NCBI RefSeq assembly: GCF_012396485.1
Contig: NZ_JAAXPO010000003.1
Location: 124,001-188,000 of the forward strand
Length of the DNA: 64,000 nt
Source: Leuconostoc holzapfelii
Lineage (GTDB): Bacteria > Bacillota > Bacilli > Lactobacillales > Lactobacillaceae
Direction: 5' to 3'
Positions 36,817-45,930 of the stretch are shown in pieces. Within the stretch, counting starts at the first letter, position 1; each line of letters starts with the position of its first letter. Under the pieces are notes generated by a model. The model saw nothing but the letters and a program-made list of their open reading frames with translations, ran no database searches and was not told the DNA's origin. The position numbers and the translations under genes are program-made.

Positions 36817-37697
36817 TATGGTTGCTGGCGACGATAAATGACAATGCTTTCCCAGACAAATACTGCGATGCCCGCCCAAATGAAGGCAAACACGGCCAGT
36901 TTTTGCAGATGAAATGGTTCGTGTAAGACTAGAATAGCCATGAGCAGCTGGATGGTTGGACTTAAATATTGAATAAAGCCTAACGTCATAAAACTGGTGT
37001 TTTTAGTGGCGACAGCAAATAGGGCTAATGGCAGCACGGTCACAGCACCACTTACGATAATGAGGCCCGTAATCATCGGACCATTTTGTGTCATCACGTG
37101 CGGTGATGTGAGCAGATAGATGCCTGCAAACGGGGCGACAAAAAGGGTTTCTAAAGTGAGGGAAATGGTGGCTGGCAATGGGACTTGCTTTTTAATGAGA
37201 CTGTACAAGCAAAATGTGGCCGCCATTAACAAGGTGGTGGCGGGTAAACGTCCCGTTTGCACAGTGAGCATCAACACGCCAACAGCGACCAATATAAGCG
37301 CCAACACTTTGGCACGCGAAAGCCGTTCATGTAAAAAGATTACTGCAACAGCAACGTTCATTAACGGCATGATGTAATAGCCTAAGCTCGCCTCGGTTGC
37401 TTGATGATGGGTCACCATGACAATATAAATCAGCCAATTGACGGTGATGAATAAGCTACTGAGAATGATCCAAATCAGCTTGCCGGTTTGAATCAATTGC
37501 TTAAGTGTTTGCCAAATGGTACCCCAGTTATTTTGAACCAAGAGCACGATACCAAGCGTGACGAGGGACCAGATAATCCGATACGATAAGATATCCAACG
37601 CCGGTACAGCGTGAAGTAATTCCCAAAAGACCCCCAACATGCCCCACAAAACATAGGCGAGTAGACCAGAGGTCACGCCTAGCCGATTATTTGTCAT
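36816..37697 (-). CDS. EamA-family transporter, RarD type
   Basis: The 293-residue protein has ten membrane helices in two EamA repeats. The N-terminal half has LLAYVLWGMLGVFWELL and ILSYRIIWSLV, the signature of the RarD subfamily, whose E. coli member is linked to chloramphenicol resistance but whose substrate is not known. ATG 37697 is eight bases from AGGAG; ATG 37703 in the same frame is only two bases away and less likely. It is transcribed alone from the minus strand. Confidence 0.88.
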   Translation of the reverse strand: MTNNRLGVTSGLLAYVLWGMLGVFWELLHAVPALDILSYRIIWSLVTLGIVLLVQNNWGTIWQTLKQLIQTGKLIWIILSSLFITVNWLIYIVMVTHHQATEASLGYYIMPLMNVAVAVIFLHERLSRAKVLALILVAVGVLMLTVQTGRLPATTLLMAATFCLYSLIKKQVPLPATISLTLETLFVAPFAGIYLLTSPHVMTQNGPMITGLIIVSGAVTVLPLALFAVATKNTSFMTLGFIQYLSPTIQLLMAILVLHEPFHLQKLAVFAFIWAGIAVFVWESIVIYRRQQP

Positions 37698-37787
37698 CGC
37701 CATTTCTCCTAAACAGATTAAAAACTCGTTTATATCATATCATAATACGATAAAGAGAATATGTTAAGACAGTGATTGCAATAAAAA

Positions 37788-37812
37788 AAGTATCACAGAC
37801 GTGATACTTACT
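37788..37812 (-). terminator. Terminator of the methyltransferase-like gene
   Basis: AAGTATCAC and GTGATACTT (37788-37796 with 37801-37809) form a 9-bp stem with loop AGAC; on the minus strand a run of T follows. Confidence 0.85.
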
Positions 37813-38506
37813 TGACTAAAAATACTTGATCCTTGATGTCATCAAATGATTGATGATGACGGTTAAGTGCCGCAGGTGGAGTGTTGTGTGCAGTGGCCCA
37901 AAATCCAGGTGAATTTGTTGCCTGATTCGCTTCGCCAATGACGATAAAATCGCCAGTAAAGTGTTGTTGGCGGAGACGTTGTAAAATTTCAAGGTCACTT
38001 GTCGTTGTGTCAGGGGCCCAACTCATGATCAAGACGTCAAATGGATAGGTGGTTAGGGCTTGACTAGCGGAACATGGCAACACGGCTGTCCAAGGTGTTG
38101 GCAGCTGATTATCTTGGCCTGCCCAGGCAAAATTATCTGTGGCAACCACCTGATCGCCGCGCGCCCTTAGACCATGCGTGATAACGCCGTTGCCGGCCAT
38201 GATTTCCAAAACTTGTCGACCCGCGATGAATTGATGGAGGTCGTCAAGCCATTGATTATTGGGTAAATGCCAGACGCCATAGGTGGTGATGACTTGTTGG
38301 CGGAAATTAGCCAACAAGTCATCAAGTGGCATTAAATCCGGATTTTTGACCAATTGGGTCACACTAAATCCCAAGTGTGGGAGGGGCTGATCAGGCAGTT
38401 GTTGTTGCCCCAATCCGACAAAAGTTGTCAGGGCCGCATCGATTTTTCGTTGAGCAAAGGCGTCGTTAGCAAATTGCCGTTTAAATGCTTGTAACTGCTC
38501 AATCAT
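37808..38506 (-). CDS. SAM-dependent methyltransferase-like protein
   Basis: The 232-residue protein has a class I methyltransferase fold in its C-terminal two thirds: motif I is VLEIMAGNGVITHGL, followed by VVATDNFAWAGQ (ribose contact) and FDVLIMSWAPDT as motif IV. The N-terminal 75 residues are helical and not recognisable. The target is unknown. The start overlaps the end of the upstream membrane protein gene by eight bases, so the two are cotranslated. Confidence 0.75.
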   Translation of the reverse strand: MIEQLQAFKRQFANDAFAQRKIDAALTTFVGLGQQQLPDQPLPHLGFSVTQLVKNPDLMPLDDLLANFRQQVITTYGVWHLPNNQWLDDLHQFIAGRQVLEIMAGNGVITHGLRARGDQVVATDNFAWAGQDNQLPTPWTAVLPCSASQALTTYPFDVLIMSWAPDTTTSDLEILQRLRQQHFTGDFIVIGEANQATNSPGFWATAHNTPPAALNRHHQSFDDIKDQVFLVK

Positions 38507-38810
38507 CGTCGGTCACATCGCGGCGATGATTGGCGTGGTTTGCCGTTGCGTCAAAATGGTAACGCTTGCCGTTAAAATCCCAATTAACACCACGCCCGTA
38601 CCGATCGTGATGACGCACCCGCCAAAACGTGACGAGGGCAACAAGGCCTAAAATGGCCAATGCTAACAAAACCAGCAATAAGACCAGTACCAAGCCGATC
38701 AACAGGGCTGGAACGGCCACACCGACCACGGTTAAAATCACCGGAATGGCGATAATTAGGCAGATAATGAAGGTGACAATGGCGCCAATATATTCAAATA
38801 TACGTCGCAT
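38499..38810 (-). CDS. Hypothetical membrane protein (103 aa)
   Basis: The protein has two long hydrophobic helices, one at residues about 8-32 and a leucine-valine-rich one at about 35-62, then a basic and acidic cytoplasmic tail with many histidines (RVRHHDRYGRG, YHFDATANHANHRRDV). AAAGGAG stands seven bases before ATG 38810. I do not recognise the family. It lies between the YjbH-like gene (26 bases upstream) and the methyltransferase-like gene (overlapping), suggesting a three-gene operon. Confidence 0.65.
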   Translation of the reverse strand: MRRIFEYIGAIVTFIICLIIAIPVILTVVGVAVPALLIGLVLVLLLVLLALAILGLVALVTFWRVRHHDRYGRGVNWDFNGKRYHFDATANHANHRRDVTDDD

Positions 38811-38836
38811 TATGTGCTCCTTTCAACTGGCAGAAC

Positions 38837-39436
38837 TTAGGCCATCGCTTCAAGATGGGCTTGGAGGGCTTTTGGTGTGATGTGGTTGCCAAGAAGGGGG
38901 CCAAAAATTTGTACCAAATTGGCAATGGAGAAGTCGGTGACTAATTGAATCGCATCATCTGTGAAGGTGTCAATGGCAATGGCGGCTTCTTGATTCTGCA
39001 ACATTTTGTGGGCCAATTGTTGGTCAGCAAGCACAGCAGATAGCGTTTCATCTGCATGACGGTTGCTCAAAAAATCAGTAATATCAAGGCCCACTTGTTT
39101 GGCAGTTGCGACAGACAAGGCCTCTGAATAGGCTTGCTTATGATTGGTGACTTGTTGTTGAATCTGTACGAGGAACTTGCGGGCTTTTTTATTCCCTTCG
39201 ATTTGAGCGGCTTTATAGTCACAAACGACATGGAAAATCGTATGTGCTAATGAGGCTGGCGCTTGTGTCAACGTTGCGCGGTGGGCTTGGTAGTCGGCCA
39301 CGACATCGGCGTTGACCAAGGGGATAAAGCGGAGATGAGCGTGAGCCGCGAGGTCTGGTGTAATATGGAGCAGACGTTCTTCGGTTTTTAAACAGACAGG
39401 TGAAAAGGGGTTAGAAAAATGGTAGATATCAATCAT
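38837..39436 (-). CDS. DsbA-family protein, YjbH/SpxH-like
   Basis: The 199-residue protein has a thioredoxin fold with a helical insertion and resembles YjbH/SpxH, the adaptor that delivers the stress regulator Spx to ClpXP. The start is IDIYHFSNPFSPVC, where typical thioredoxins have CxxC; only the second cysteine remains (SPVC). ATG 39436 follows ACGGAGG. The neighbourhood supports the call: yjbH lies near relQ, nadK and a pseudouridine synthase gene in Bacilli, and these lie divergently here. The adaptor role is inference. Confidence 0.75.
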   Translation of the reverse strand: MIDIYHFSNPFSPVCLKTEERLLHITPDLAAHAHLRFIPLVNADVVADYQAHRATLTQAPASLAHTIFHVVCDYKAAQIEGNKKARKFLVQIQQQVTNHKQAYSEALSVATAKQVGLDITDFLSNRHADETLSAVLADQQLAHKMLQNQEAAIAIDTFTDDAIQLVTDFSIANLVQIFGPLLGNHITPKALQAHLEAMA

Positions 39437-39585
39437 GATATGCCTCCGTATAGATGATGGTGATACGTGCATGTAGTTATTGTCCAAAAAGTTATTTTAC
39501 CCGCATTTCATGCCGATGTCGACTGATACGCTCAAAACAAAATCGGATGTGTGTTAAAATAAAATGTGAGGGCAATAAACCATAT

Positions 39586-39638
39586 CAGCCGATCTCATTT
39601 CGTGAACATTATTTTAATGATAGCAAAATGAGTCGCTG
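39586..39638 (+). promoter_or_regulatory. Leader hairpin upstream of relQ
   Basis: CAGC plus CTCATTT (39586-39600) can pair with AAATGAG plus GCTG (39626-39638) around a small internal loop. It has no T run, so it is a leader structure rather than a terminator. Role unknown. Confidence 0.35.
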
Positions 39639-39701
39639 AAGTTGAAAAAGGGACAACCAAGTCTGCCTGAATGATAATTATGTTGAGAAAGAGGTGTCAT
39701 T

Positions 39702-40280
39702 ATGAATTGGGACCAATTCTTTGTGCCATATGAGCAGACAGTGACAGAATTAAAAGTAAAGCTGCGTGGTTTACGCGAACAATATGAACAAGATGGCGAA
39801 AATTCACCCATCGAGTTCGTGACTGGTCGGGTAAAATCACAAGCTTCAATTGAAGAAAAAATTATACGACGGCACCTAGATGAGTCGCGTTTAGCCCTTG
39901 ACTTGCAAGATATTGCGGGTGTTCGGGTGATGACAAAATATGTTGAAGATGTCTACCGCGTTGTTGAATTGCTTCGGGAACGCTCAGATTTTCAAATCTT
40001 AGAAGAACGCGATTATGTGATGAATGCCAAGCCATCAGGCTACCGCTCGTATCATATTGTGATTGAATATCCTGTTCAGATGTACCATGGGGAAAAAAAG
40101 GTACTGGCGGAAATTCAAGTACGTACAATTGCCATGAATGTCTGGGCTACAATAGAACATGACTTACGTTATAAGCATGGCAATGAATTACCAGCGGACA
40201 TGGCAGAACAGTTGACGTCGTTGGCCGATGAAAACTTTGAATGGGATCAACGCGTCAGTGAAATTCGGGCGGCTGAATGA
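39702..40280 (+). CDS. relQ: Small alarmone synthetase RelQ (GTP pyrophosphokinase)
   Basis: The 192-residue protein is a single-domain (p)ppGpp synthetase of the RelQ (YjbM/SAS1) type, making alarmones from GTP or GDP and ATP. It has the synthetase core only: EFVTGRVKSQASIEEKI, DIAGVRVM, NAKPSGYRSYHIVIE (the GTP-binding G-loop tyrosine) and AEIQVRTIAMNVWATIEH. No hydrolase, TGS or ACT domain is present. It overlaps nadK by four bases (ATGA), the usual relQ-nadK pairing in Firmicutes. AGAGGTG precedes the start. Confidence 0.95.
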   Translation: MNWDQFFVPYEQTVTELKVKLRGLREQYEQDGENSPIEFVTGRVKSQASIEEKIIRRHLDESRLALDLQDIAGVRVMTKYVEDVYRVVELLRERSDFQILEERDYVMNAKPSGYRSYHIVIEYPVQMYHGEKKVLAEIQVRTIAMNVWATIEHDLRYKHGNELPADMAEQLTSLADENFEWDQRVSEIRAAE

Positions 40281-41071
40281 AAATAGCAATTTTTAACAAT
40301 CATGATTCCAGTTCTCAAACCATTACCCAAGCCCTGACTGCGGCACTGGCGGCAGCAGGATTAATGCTTGATAATGACCACCCAGACGTGGTCGTTTCAG
40401 TCGGCGGTGATGGCACTTTTTTGGGTGCGTTTCAAAAGTATGTTGATCAAATTGATACAGTTCGCTTTGTTGGCTTGCATACGGGTCATCTTGGGTTTTA
40501 CACGGACTGGTTACGCACCGAATTGCCACAAATGGTGGCAAGTCTACGCCATGATGACAGTGAAAAAGTGAGCTATCCGCTGCTGGATATGACCGTTGTT
40601 TATGACAGTGGTGAACAGTATCATTATTTGGCATTAAATGAGGCGGCAATTAAGCAGCCGTTGGGCACCCTCGTGGCGGATATCTACTTAGGTGGCCGGG
40701 TTTTTGAACGCTTTCGTGGGGATGGGATTGCAGTGGCCACACCATCAGGATCAACGGCCTACAACAAAGCAAATGGTGGCGCTGTATTACATCCCAGTAT
40801 TCCAGCAATTCAAATGTCAGAAATTGCTTCGATTAATAATCGGGTCTTTCGAACCCTCGGCTCACCGTTAATTGTGCCTGATGGTCAAGAAATCGTGATG
40901 AAGCCACAGAGTGATAATTTTTTGGTCATGTATGACCAATCAGATATCAAGGGGCAAAATATTACGGAACTACGCTTTCGGGTAGCTGATCAAAAAATCC
41001 ATTTTGCTGCTTATCGTCATGTGGATTTTTGGCAGCGTGTTAAGCGTGCGTTCATCAGTGATTTGAGTTAA
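40277..41071 (+). CDS. nadK: NAD kinase
   Basis: The 264-residue enzyme phosphorylates NAD to NADP. The diagnostic motif VSVGGDGTFLGAF is at about residues 40-52, followed by GLHTGHLGFYTDW, the NE-type LALNEAAIK, and ATPSGSTAYNKANGGAVLHPS. Size is normal for the short Gram-positive form. It overlaps relQ and is followed 59 bases later by the pseudouridine synthase gene. Confidence 0.97.
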   Translation: MKIAIFNNHDSSSQTITQALTAALAAAGLMLDNDHPDVVVSVGGDGTFLGAFQKYVDQIDTVRFVGLHTGHLGFYTDWLRTELPQMVASLRHDDSEKVSYPLLDMTVVYDSGEQYHYLALNEAAIKQPLGTLVADIYLGGRVFERFRGDGIAVATPSGSTAYNKANGGAVLHPSIPAIQMSEIASINNRVFRTLGSPLIVPDGQEIVMKPQSDNFLVMYDQSDIKGQNITELRFRVADQKIHFAAYRHVDFWQRVKRAFISDLS

Positions 41072-41130
41072 TCACGCGAATTAAATGAGAGGACTGTTTT
41101 GCGCTCAAGTTGCGTAAAACGTTGAATAAT

Positions 41131-42033
41131 ATGCAATTTACATGGACCTATTCGGGAACCGAACAGCGAAAAGTTCGGACATTTTTACAAGCCCATGGCG
41201 TCTCACACCGAATGTTTAGTCAAATGAAACATAACGGGGGCGCAATTTTAAAGAATGGTCAGGCGGTTTATACGTCGGATTATTTAGATGATGGTGATGA
41301 AGTGACGATCATTATGCCGACTGAAAAAAGTAATGATTTGGTCGTGCCGGATTACAAGCCACTGGACATCATTTTTGAAAATGAGCATTGGCTGGTCGTG
41401 GATAAGCCCTACGGGGTGACCACAGTGCCAGGTCATGCGGATCGCTTGCATACGCTTGTGAATCAAGTCAAAGGCCATTTAGAAGAAATCAATGCCGAAG
41501 ATTTGGTGCCACACGTGGTGACGCGCTTAGACCGAGATACGTCAGGCATCGTCTTACTGGCCAAGCACCGTTTTGCGCATGCCGTCTTGGATCAACAGTT
41601 ACAAGAACATACGGTTGAAAAATTTTATTTGGCCTATCCCAGCGGCATTTTGCCTGAAGACCATGGCGACATTAATGCGCCCATTGGCCGTGTTGAAGGC
41701 GATTTTATCAAGCGTGAAGTGCGTGATGATGGTAAGGATTCACGGACTGAGTATTGGGTTGAACGGCGTTATGATGAAAACGGTGAACACCCGATGACAC
41801 GGGTACGTGTGCAGCTGCATACTGGGCGTACGCATCAGATTAGGGTTCATTTTCAAAATATCGGTCATCCTTTGGTGGGCGATGATTTGTATGGTGGCCC
41901 ACTTTGGCATGGTTTATCACGCCAAGCGTTACATGCTTATCATATGAAGTTTTATGATCCGTTTATTGAAGATTTCCGTGAATTTAATACGAAATTACCT
42001 GAAGATTTAAAAGGGCTGCGCGATTTGGCATAA
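41131..42033 (+). CDS. RluA/RluD-family pseudouridine synthase
   Basis: The 300-residue enzyme changes uridine to pseudouridine in rRNA or tRNA. An N-terminal S4-like region (RTFLQAHGVSHRMFSQMK) precedes the catalytic domain with ILFENEHWLVVDKPYG-like sequence and the catalytic aspartate in VTRLDRDTSGIVLLAK; RVQLHTGRTHQIRVHF and GDDLYGG complete the family pattern. ATG 41131 (MQFTWTYSG) matches the usual start; a TTG at 41110 extends it by seven residues. No strong ribosome site is seen for either. The target site cannot be predicted. Confidence 0.92.
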   Translation: MQFTWTYSGTEQRKVRTFLQAHGVSHRMFSQMKHNGGAILKNGQAVYTSDYLDDGDEVTIIMPTEKSNDLVVPDYKPLDIIFENEHWLVVDKPYGVTTVPGHADRLHTLVNQVKGHLEEINAEDLVPHVVTRLDRDTSGIVLLAKHRFAHAVLDQQLQEHTVEKFYLAYPSGILPEDHGDINAPIGRVEGDFIKREVRDDGKDSRTEYWVERRYDENGEHPMTRVRVQLHTGRTHQIRVHFQNIGHPLVGDDLYGGPLWHGLSRQALHAYHMKFYDPFIEDFREFNTKLPEDLKGLRDLA

Positions 42034-42082
42034 CCTCATCGCGTTTTTGATTGACGCGCCTTGAGAAGATAGGATAGATCAC

Positions 42083-43447
42083 ATGGCAGAACAAATTGAA
42101 CAATTAGATCAGACCATTCAACTCTTGTCTGACTTATTACAATCCGGTCAAGATCACGAATTTATTGACAGTTTTGAAGCTTTGCACGATTTTGAAATGG
42201 CACAAGTCTACGCAGAGTTGCCGGTGCAATTTCGCGCAGTTGCTTGGCGGTTGTTGTCGATTGCTATTTTAGCCACCGTTTTTGATAATTTGGCAGTTGA
42301 TGAGGTCGATATTGTGGCACTTTTGCAAGAAATGCCACCACAGCGTGGGACACAAGTACTGCAAGCCATGTATACCGATAATGCGGTGGACTTGTTGCAA
42401 GAAATGTCGCCACGGCAAATTGCCACGTATTTAAGCCTGATGCCTAAGTCAGAAGCAGAATCGGCCCGACAATTGATTAACTATGATGATCAAACGGCTG
42501 GCTCGCTGATGTCAACCGAGTACTTGGCGGTAAAAGAAGATCTCAGAGTTGACGACGTGATGCGCTTGGTGAAAAAACAAGCGTTAGAAGCTGAGTCAAT
42601 CAGTTATGTGTACGTTTTGGACCGACAAGGGCTGTTGGTTGGGGTCATTTCGTTGCGTGATTTGCTGACGCATCCAGACAATTTGCCAGTCTCAGAGATT
42701 ACCAACGACCGTATCATCAGCGTGTCGGCAGGGGATGATCAAGAACAAGTTGCGCAAATCGTGGCTGATTATAATTTCTTGTCAATCCCTGTCACAGACG
42801 ACGATCAGCATCTACTGGGGGTTATCACAGTGGATGATATCGTGGATGTTATTGATGAAGAGGCCGTTGAAGACTATTCTGGTTTGGCTGCGGTTAACGT
42901 CAGTCAAATTAATGATTCGCCTTGGCATTCGGCCATTAAGCGCATTCCGTGGCTCATTGCTTTGTTACTTTTAGGTATGGCCACGGCCACCGTGATTGGT
43001 TCATTTGATGAATTGGTCAAGCAAGCCGCAATTTTGGCTGCTTTTATCTCGTTGATTACTGGGACAGCTGGGAATGCAGGGACCCAGTCACTGGCCTTGG
43101 CTGTGCGACGCATTGCCGTAGGTAGTGAACACAGTGGTTGGCAGGACTTTTTAAGTGAAGTTTTGGCTGGTTTGCTGGTCGGCCTTGCAACAGGTGCTTC
43201 AGTATTTGTGATTGTGACCATTTGGAAACATAATTTGATTCTGGGGTTTGCGGTCGGCATTGCGATGATGATGGCCATTTTGGTGGCCAATTTAGCCGGT
43301 TACCTGATTCCGTTGGTCATTCATAAAATTGGCTTTGATCCAGCGGTTGCAAGTGGGCCATTTATTACAACATTATCTGACTTGACCTCCGTGTTAATCT
43401 ATTTTAATGTGGCACAACTGTTCATTTCACAATTGAGTGGCAGTTAG
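42083..43447 (+). CDS. mgtE: Magnesium transporter MgtE
   Basis: The 454-residue protein is the MgtE-type magnesium channel. It has the N-terminal helical domain with repeats such as DLLQEMSPRQIATYLSLM, two CBS domains at about residues 135-260 (VYVLDRQGLLVGVISLRDLL, VTDDDQHLLGVITVDDIVDVI), a plug helix, and five C-terminal membrane helices with GTAGNAGTQSLALAVRRIA. The CBS region senses internal magnesium and closes the channel. AAGATAGGAT precedes the start. It follows the pseudouridine synthase gene by 49 bases. Confidence 0.95.
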   Translation: MAEQIEQLDQTIQLLSDLLQSGQDHEFIDSFEALHDFEMAQVYAELPVQFRAVAWRLLSIAILATVFDNLAVDEVDIVALLQEMPPQRGTQVLQAMYTDNAVDLLQEMSPRQIATYLSLMPKSEAESARQLINYDDQTAGSLMSTEYLAVKEDLRVDDVMRLVKKQALEAESISYVYVLDRQGLLVGVISLRDLLTHPDNLPVSEITNDRIISVSAGDDQEQVAQIVADYNFLSIPVTDDDQHLLGVITVDDIVDVIDEEAVEDYSGLAAVNVSQINDSPWHSAIKRIPWLIALLLLGMATATVIGSFDELVKQAAILAAFISLITGTAGNAGTQSLALAVRRIAVGSEHSGWQDFLSEVLAGLLVGLATGASVFVIVTIWKHNLILGFAVGIAMMMAILVANLAGYLIPLVIHKIGFDPAVASGPFITTLSDLTSVLIYFNVAQLFISQLSGS

Positions 43448-43506
43448 ACTTGTCGTCTGATGCATGATTGTGTATACTTTTGATAAATGAGGCGAGGAGA
43501 TAAAAC

Positions 43507-44496
43507 ATGCCATCACGAAGTGAGTTACACCAAAGTTCTAAAGGTGCTGGTAAGCAACCAAAAAAAGTACACTGGGTGCGACGCATCCTGTTAACGATCA
43601 TTTTATTATTGCTCGTGTCGGGCGTGGCCTTTGGGGCTTTAGCCTATTATAAAATGAACCGGACCGTATCTAAAATGCAAGCACCGTCGCAAATGACCAA
43701 AAAGTCTGATCAATTGACGGATGCCAAAAAGCCCGTTTCATACCTCTTGCTGGGGACAGATACTGGTGATTTGGGGCGTGATTACAAGGGCCGTACCGAT
43801 ACCATGATTGTCATGACCATCAACCCAAAGACTAAAACGACCACGATGACGTCTGTGGCACGTGACACTTTGGTGACGGTTGATGGGCAGCAAATGAAGA
43901 TTAATGCGGCATATGCCTATGGTAGCGCTGGCTCTGCTATGGCAGCGGTTGAAAATTTGCTCAACATTAAAATTAATGGTGGGTATATCTTAGTCAACAT
44001 GGGTGGCCTTGTTAAAATGGTGGATGCCGTTGGCGGCGTCGATGTGGCCTCACCATTGACGTTCACTACTGAAGGTGATGACACACAAGCAGACTCAGCT
44101 AAGCAATACAGCTTTACTGCGGGTCAAACTTATCATATGGATGGCAATGAGGCCTTGGCCTTCTCACGGATGCGACACGAAGATCCAAATGGCGACTACG
44201 GCCGTCAAATGCGCCAACAATTAATTATTCGCGCAGTCTTGAAGAAGGCAACGAATGTGGGCACATTGTTTAATGATACGTTATTAAATACCGTATCAAA
44301 CAACGTCCAAACAGACTTATCGACGCATTCCATGCAAAACCTGGCAATGAGCTATCGTGGTGCCTTTGGCAACGTGAAGCAAGACCAATTGCACGGGACG
44401 ACCCAGTACATGGGGTCACTTGGGGATGTTGAAGTGATGAGCCCCGCTGAAATTTCTCGTGTGCATGACGCTATCACAGCACAAATGTCAGAATAA
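43507..44496 (+). CDS. LytR-CpsA-Psr (LCP) family phosphotransferase
   Basis: The 329-residue membrane protein has a short basic cytoplasmic N-terminus, one helix (ILLTIILLLLVSGVAFGALA, residues 30-49), then the extracellular LCP domain. LCP enzymes attach wall teichoic acid or polysaccharide to peptidoglycan. Conserved arginine and aspartate motifs are LLLGTDTGDLGRDYKGRTDT, VARDTLV, VDAVGGVDV and LAFSRMRHEDPNGDYGRQMRQ. It could join the polymer of the 7-19 kb locus to the wall, but this is inference. GGCGAGGAG precedes the start and a terminator follows. Confidence 0.93.
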   Translation: MPSRSELHQSSKGAGKQPKKVHWVRRILLTIILLLLVSGVAFGALAYYKMNRTVSKMQAPSQMTKKSDQLTDAKKPVSYLLLGTDTGDLGRDYKGRTDTMIVMTINPKTKTTTMTSVARDTLVTVDGQQMKINAAYAYGSAGSAMAAVENLLNIKINGGYILVNMGGLVKMVDAVGGVDVASPLTFTTEGDDTQADSAKQYSFTAGQTYHMDGNEALAFSRMRHEDPNGDYGRQMRQQLIIRAVLKKATNVGTLFNDTLLNTVSNNVQTDLSTHSMQNLAMSYRGAFGNVKQDQLHGTTQYMGSLGDVEVMSPAEISRVHDAITAQMSE

Positions 44497-44503
44497 ATAT
44501 GTG

Positions 44504-44529
44504 AAACAGGTTGTATAACCTGTTTTTTT
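44504..44529 (+). terminator. Intrinsic terminator after the LCP gene
   Basis: AAACAGGTT and AACCTGTTT (44504-44512 with 44517-44525), loop GTAT, are followed by TTTTG. Confidence 0.9.
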
Positions 44530-44552
44530 GTGCAATAAAATACATAAATAAT

Positions 44553-44583
44553 GACTATATACAGTTTTAAACTGTATATAGTC
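44553..44583. repeat. 31-bp perfect palindrome upstream of argG
   Basis: Fifteen-base arms surround a single central T (GACTATATACAGTTT, T, then its reverse complement). It lacks a T run for termination and ends ten bases before the argG -35. A binding site for a dimeric or tetrameric regulator is the simplest reading; which one is unknown. Confidence 0.7.
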
Positions 44584-44592
44584 AAAAAGTGA

Positions 44593-44621
44593 TTGAATAA
44601 ATAATCAGTTGGCGGTAATAT
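44593..44621 (+). promoter_or_regulatory. argG promoter overlapped by an ARG box
   Basis: TTGAAT (44593-44598) and TAATAT (44616-44621) are 17 bases apart. TGAATAAATAATCA (44594-44607) matches 13 of 14 positions of the ARG-box consensus TGAATWWWWATTCA and covers the -35, so ArgR with arginine would block the promoter. Confidence 0.7.
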
Positions 44622-44652
44622 AAATGCATAGCAAAACGCGGAGGATAAATTC

Positions 44653-45882
44653 ATGACAGAAACATTGGTTTTAGCTTATTCAGGGGGGCTTGATACGTCA
44701 GTCGCCATTCCTTGGTTGAAGGAAAAAGGGTACGATGTCATTGCCGTTGTCTTAAATGTTGGGCAACATGGCAAGGATATGGCGATGATTCAAGCCAAAG
44801 CATTAAAGGTCGGTGCCAGCCAATCTATCGTGATTGATGCGCAGGCAGAGTTTGCAACAGATTATGTGGCACCAGTCATTAAAGCCAATATGCTCTATGA
44901 AGGCGAATATCCTTTGGTATCAGCGCTATCACGTCCTTTGATTATTAAAAAATTAGTTGATATCGCCCATGAGAACGATGCAGTGGCCATTGCGCACGGT
45001 TCTACTGGTCATGGGAATGACCAAGTTCGTTTTGAAGCGGCGATCCATGCGCTGGATCCAGATATGAAAATTGAAGCACCGATTCGTGATTTTCAGTGGT
45101 CGCGTGAAGAAGAAATTGCCTATGCCCATGCGCATGATGTGCCAGTGCCAATTGATCTTGACTCCCCATATTCCATTGATGAAAATCTGTGGGGGCGTGC
45201 CAATGAAGCAGGCATTCTAGAAAATCCTTGGCACCAAGCACCAGAAGATGCCTATGAATTGACAAATGCTATTGAAAAGACGCCGGATACGCCGGTATTT
45301 GTTGATGTGACCTTTGCCAAAGGGGTGCCGGTAGCACTTGATGGTGAGTCGTTGCCATTAGCTGACTTGATTATTAAGCTCAATGAATTGGCCGGGGCGC
45401 ATGGGATTGGCCGAATTGATCATATTGAAAACCGTTTGGTTGGGATTAAGTCGCGTGAAATTTATGAGGCACCGGCAGCGGCTGTGTTGATGACAGCGCA
45501 TAAGGATTTGGAAGATTTGACGTTAGAACGAGACGTGGCACATTTCAAACCAGTGATTGAACAACAGTTGGCTAATTTGGTTTATGAAGCCAAGTGGGTG
45601 TCACCATTATTTGATAGTCTTATGGCTTTCATTGATGCAACGCAGGAAAACGTTAATGGTGTTGTGAAGATGAAGTTATTTAAGGGAAATGCCGTGGCGG
45701 TTGCGCGCCAATCAGCGTCGAATTCGCTTTATGATGAGGATTTAGCCACTTATACGAGTGCCTCATCATTTGATCAAGAAGCCGCGGTTGGCTTTATTAA
45801 GTTGTGGACGCTAAGCAACACGGTTTACGAACAAGTTAACCATGTGCATAGCCAAAAAACGACAAAACAGGTTGAAGTTTAA
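44653..45882 (+). CDS. argG: Argininosuccinate synthase
   Basis: The 409-residue enzyme joins citrulline and aspartate with ATP to form argininosuccinate. The N-type ATP pyrophosphatase motif [16 protein letters not shown] is at the N-terminus, followed by [17 protein letters not shown] and a typical [27 protein letters not shown] stands before the start. It is first in argG-argH-argF behind an ARG-box promoter. Length is normal. Confidence 0.97.
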   Translation: MTETLVLAYSGGLDTSVAIPWLKEKGYDVIAVVLNVGQHGKDMAMIQAKALKVGASQSIVIDAQAEFATDYVAPVIKANMLYEGEYPLVSALSRPLIIKKLVDIAHENDAVAIAHGSTGHGNDQVRFEAAIHALDPDMKIEAPIRDFQWSREEEIAYAHAHDVPVPIDLDSPYSIDENLWGRANEAGILENPWHQAPEDAYELTNAIEKTPDTPVFVDVTFAKGVPVALDGESLPLADLIIKLNELAGAHGIGRIDHIENRLVGIKSREIYEAPAAAVLMTAHKDLEDLTLERDVAHFKPVIEQQLANLVYEAKWVSPLFDSLMAFIDATQENVNGVVKMKLFKGNAVAVARQSASNSLYDEDLATYTSASSFDQEAAVGFIKLWTLSNTVYEQVNHVHSQKTTKQVEV

Positions 45883-45930
45883 AATCGTGTGGTTTGGCCA
45901 CCGGACATAGACTTGGGAAAGGAACGATGC

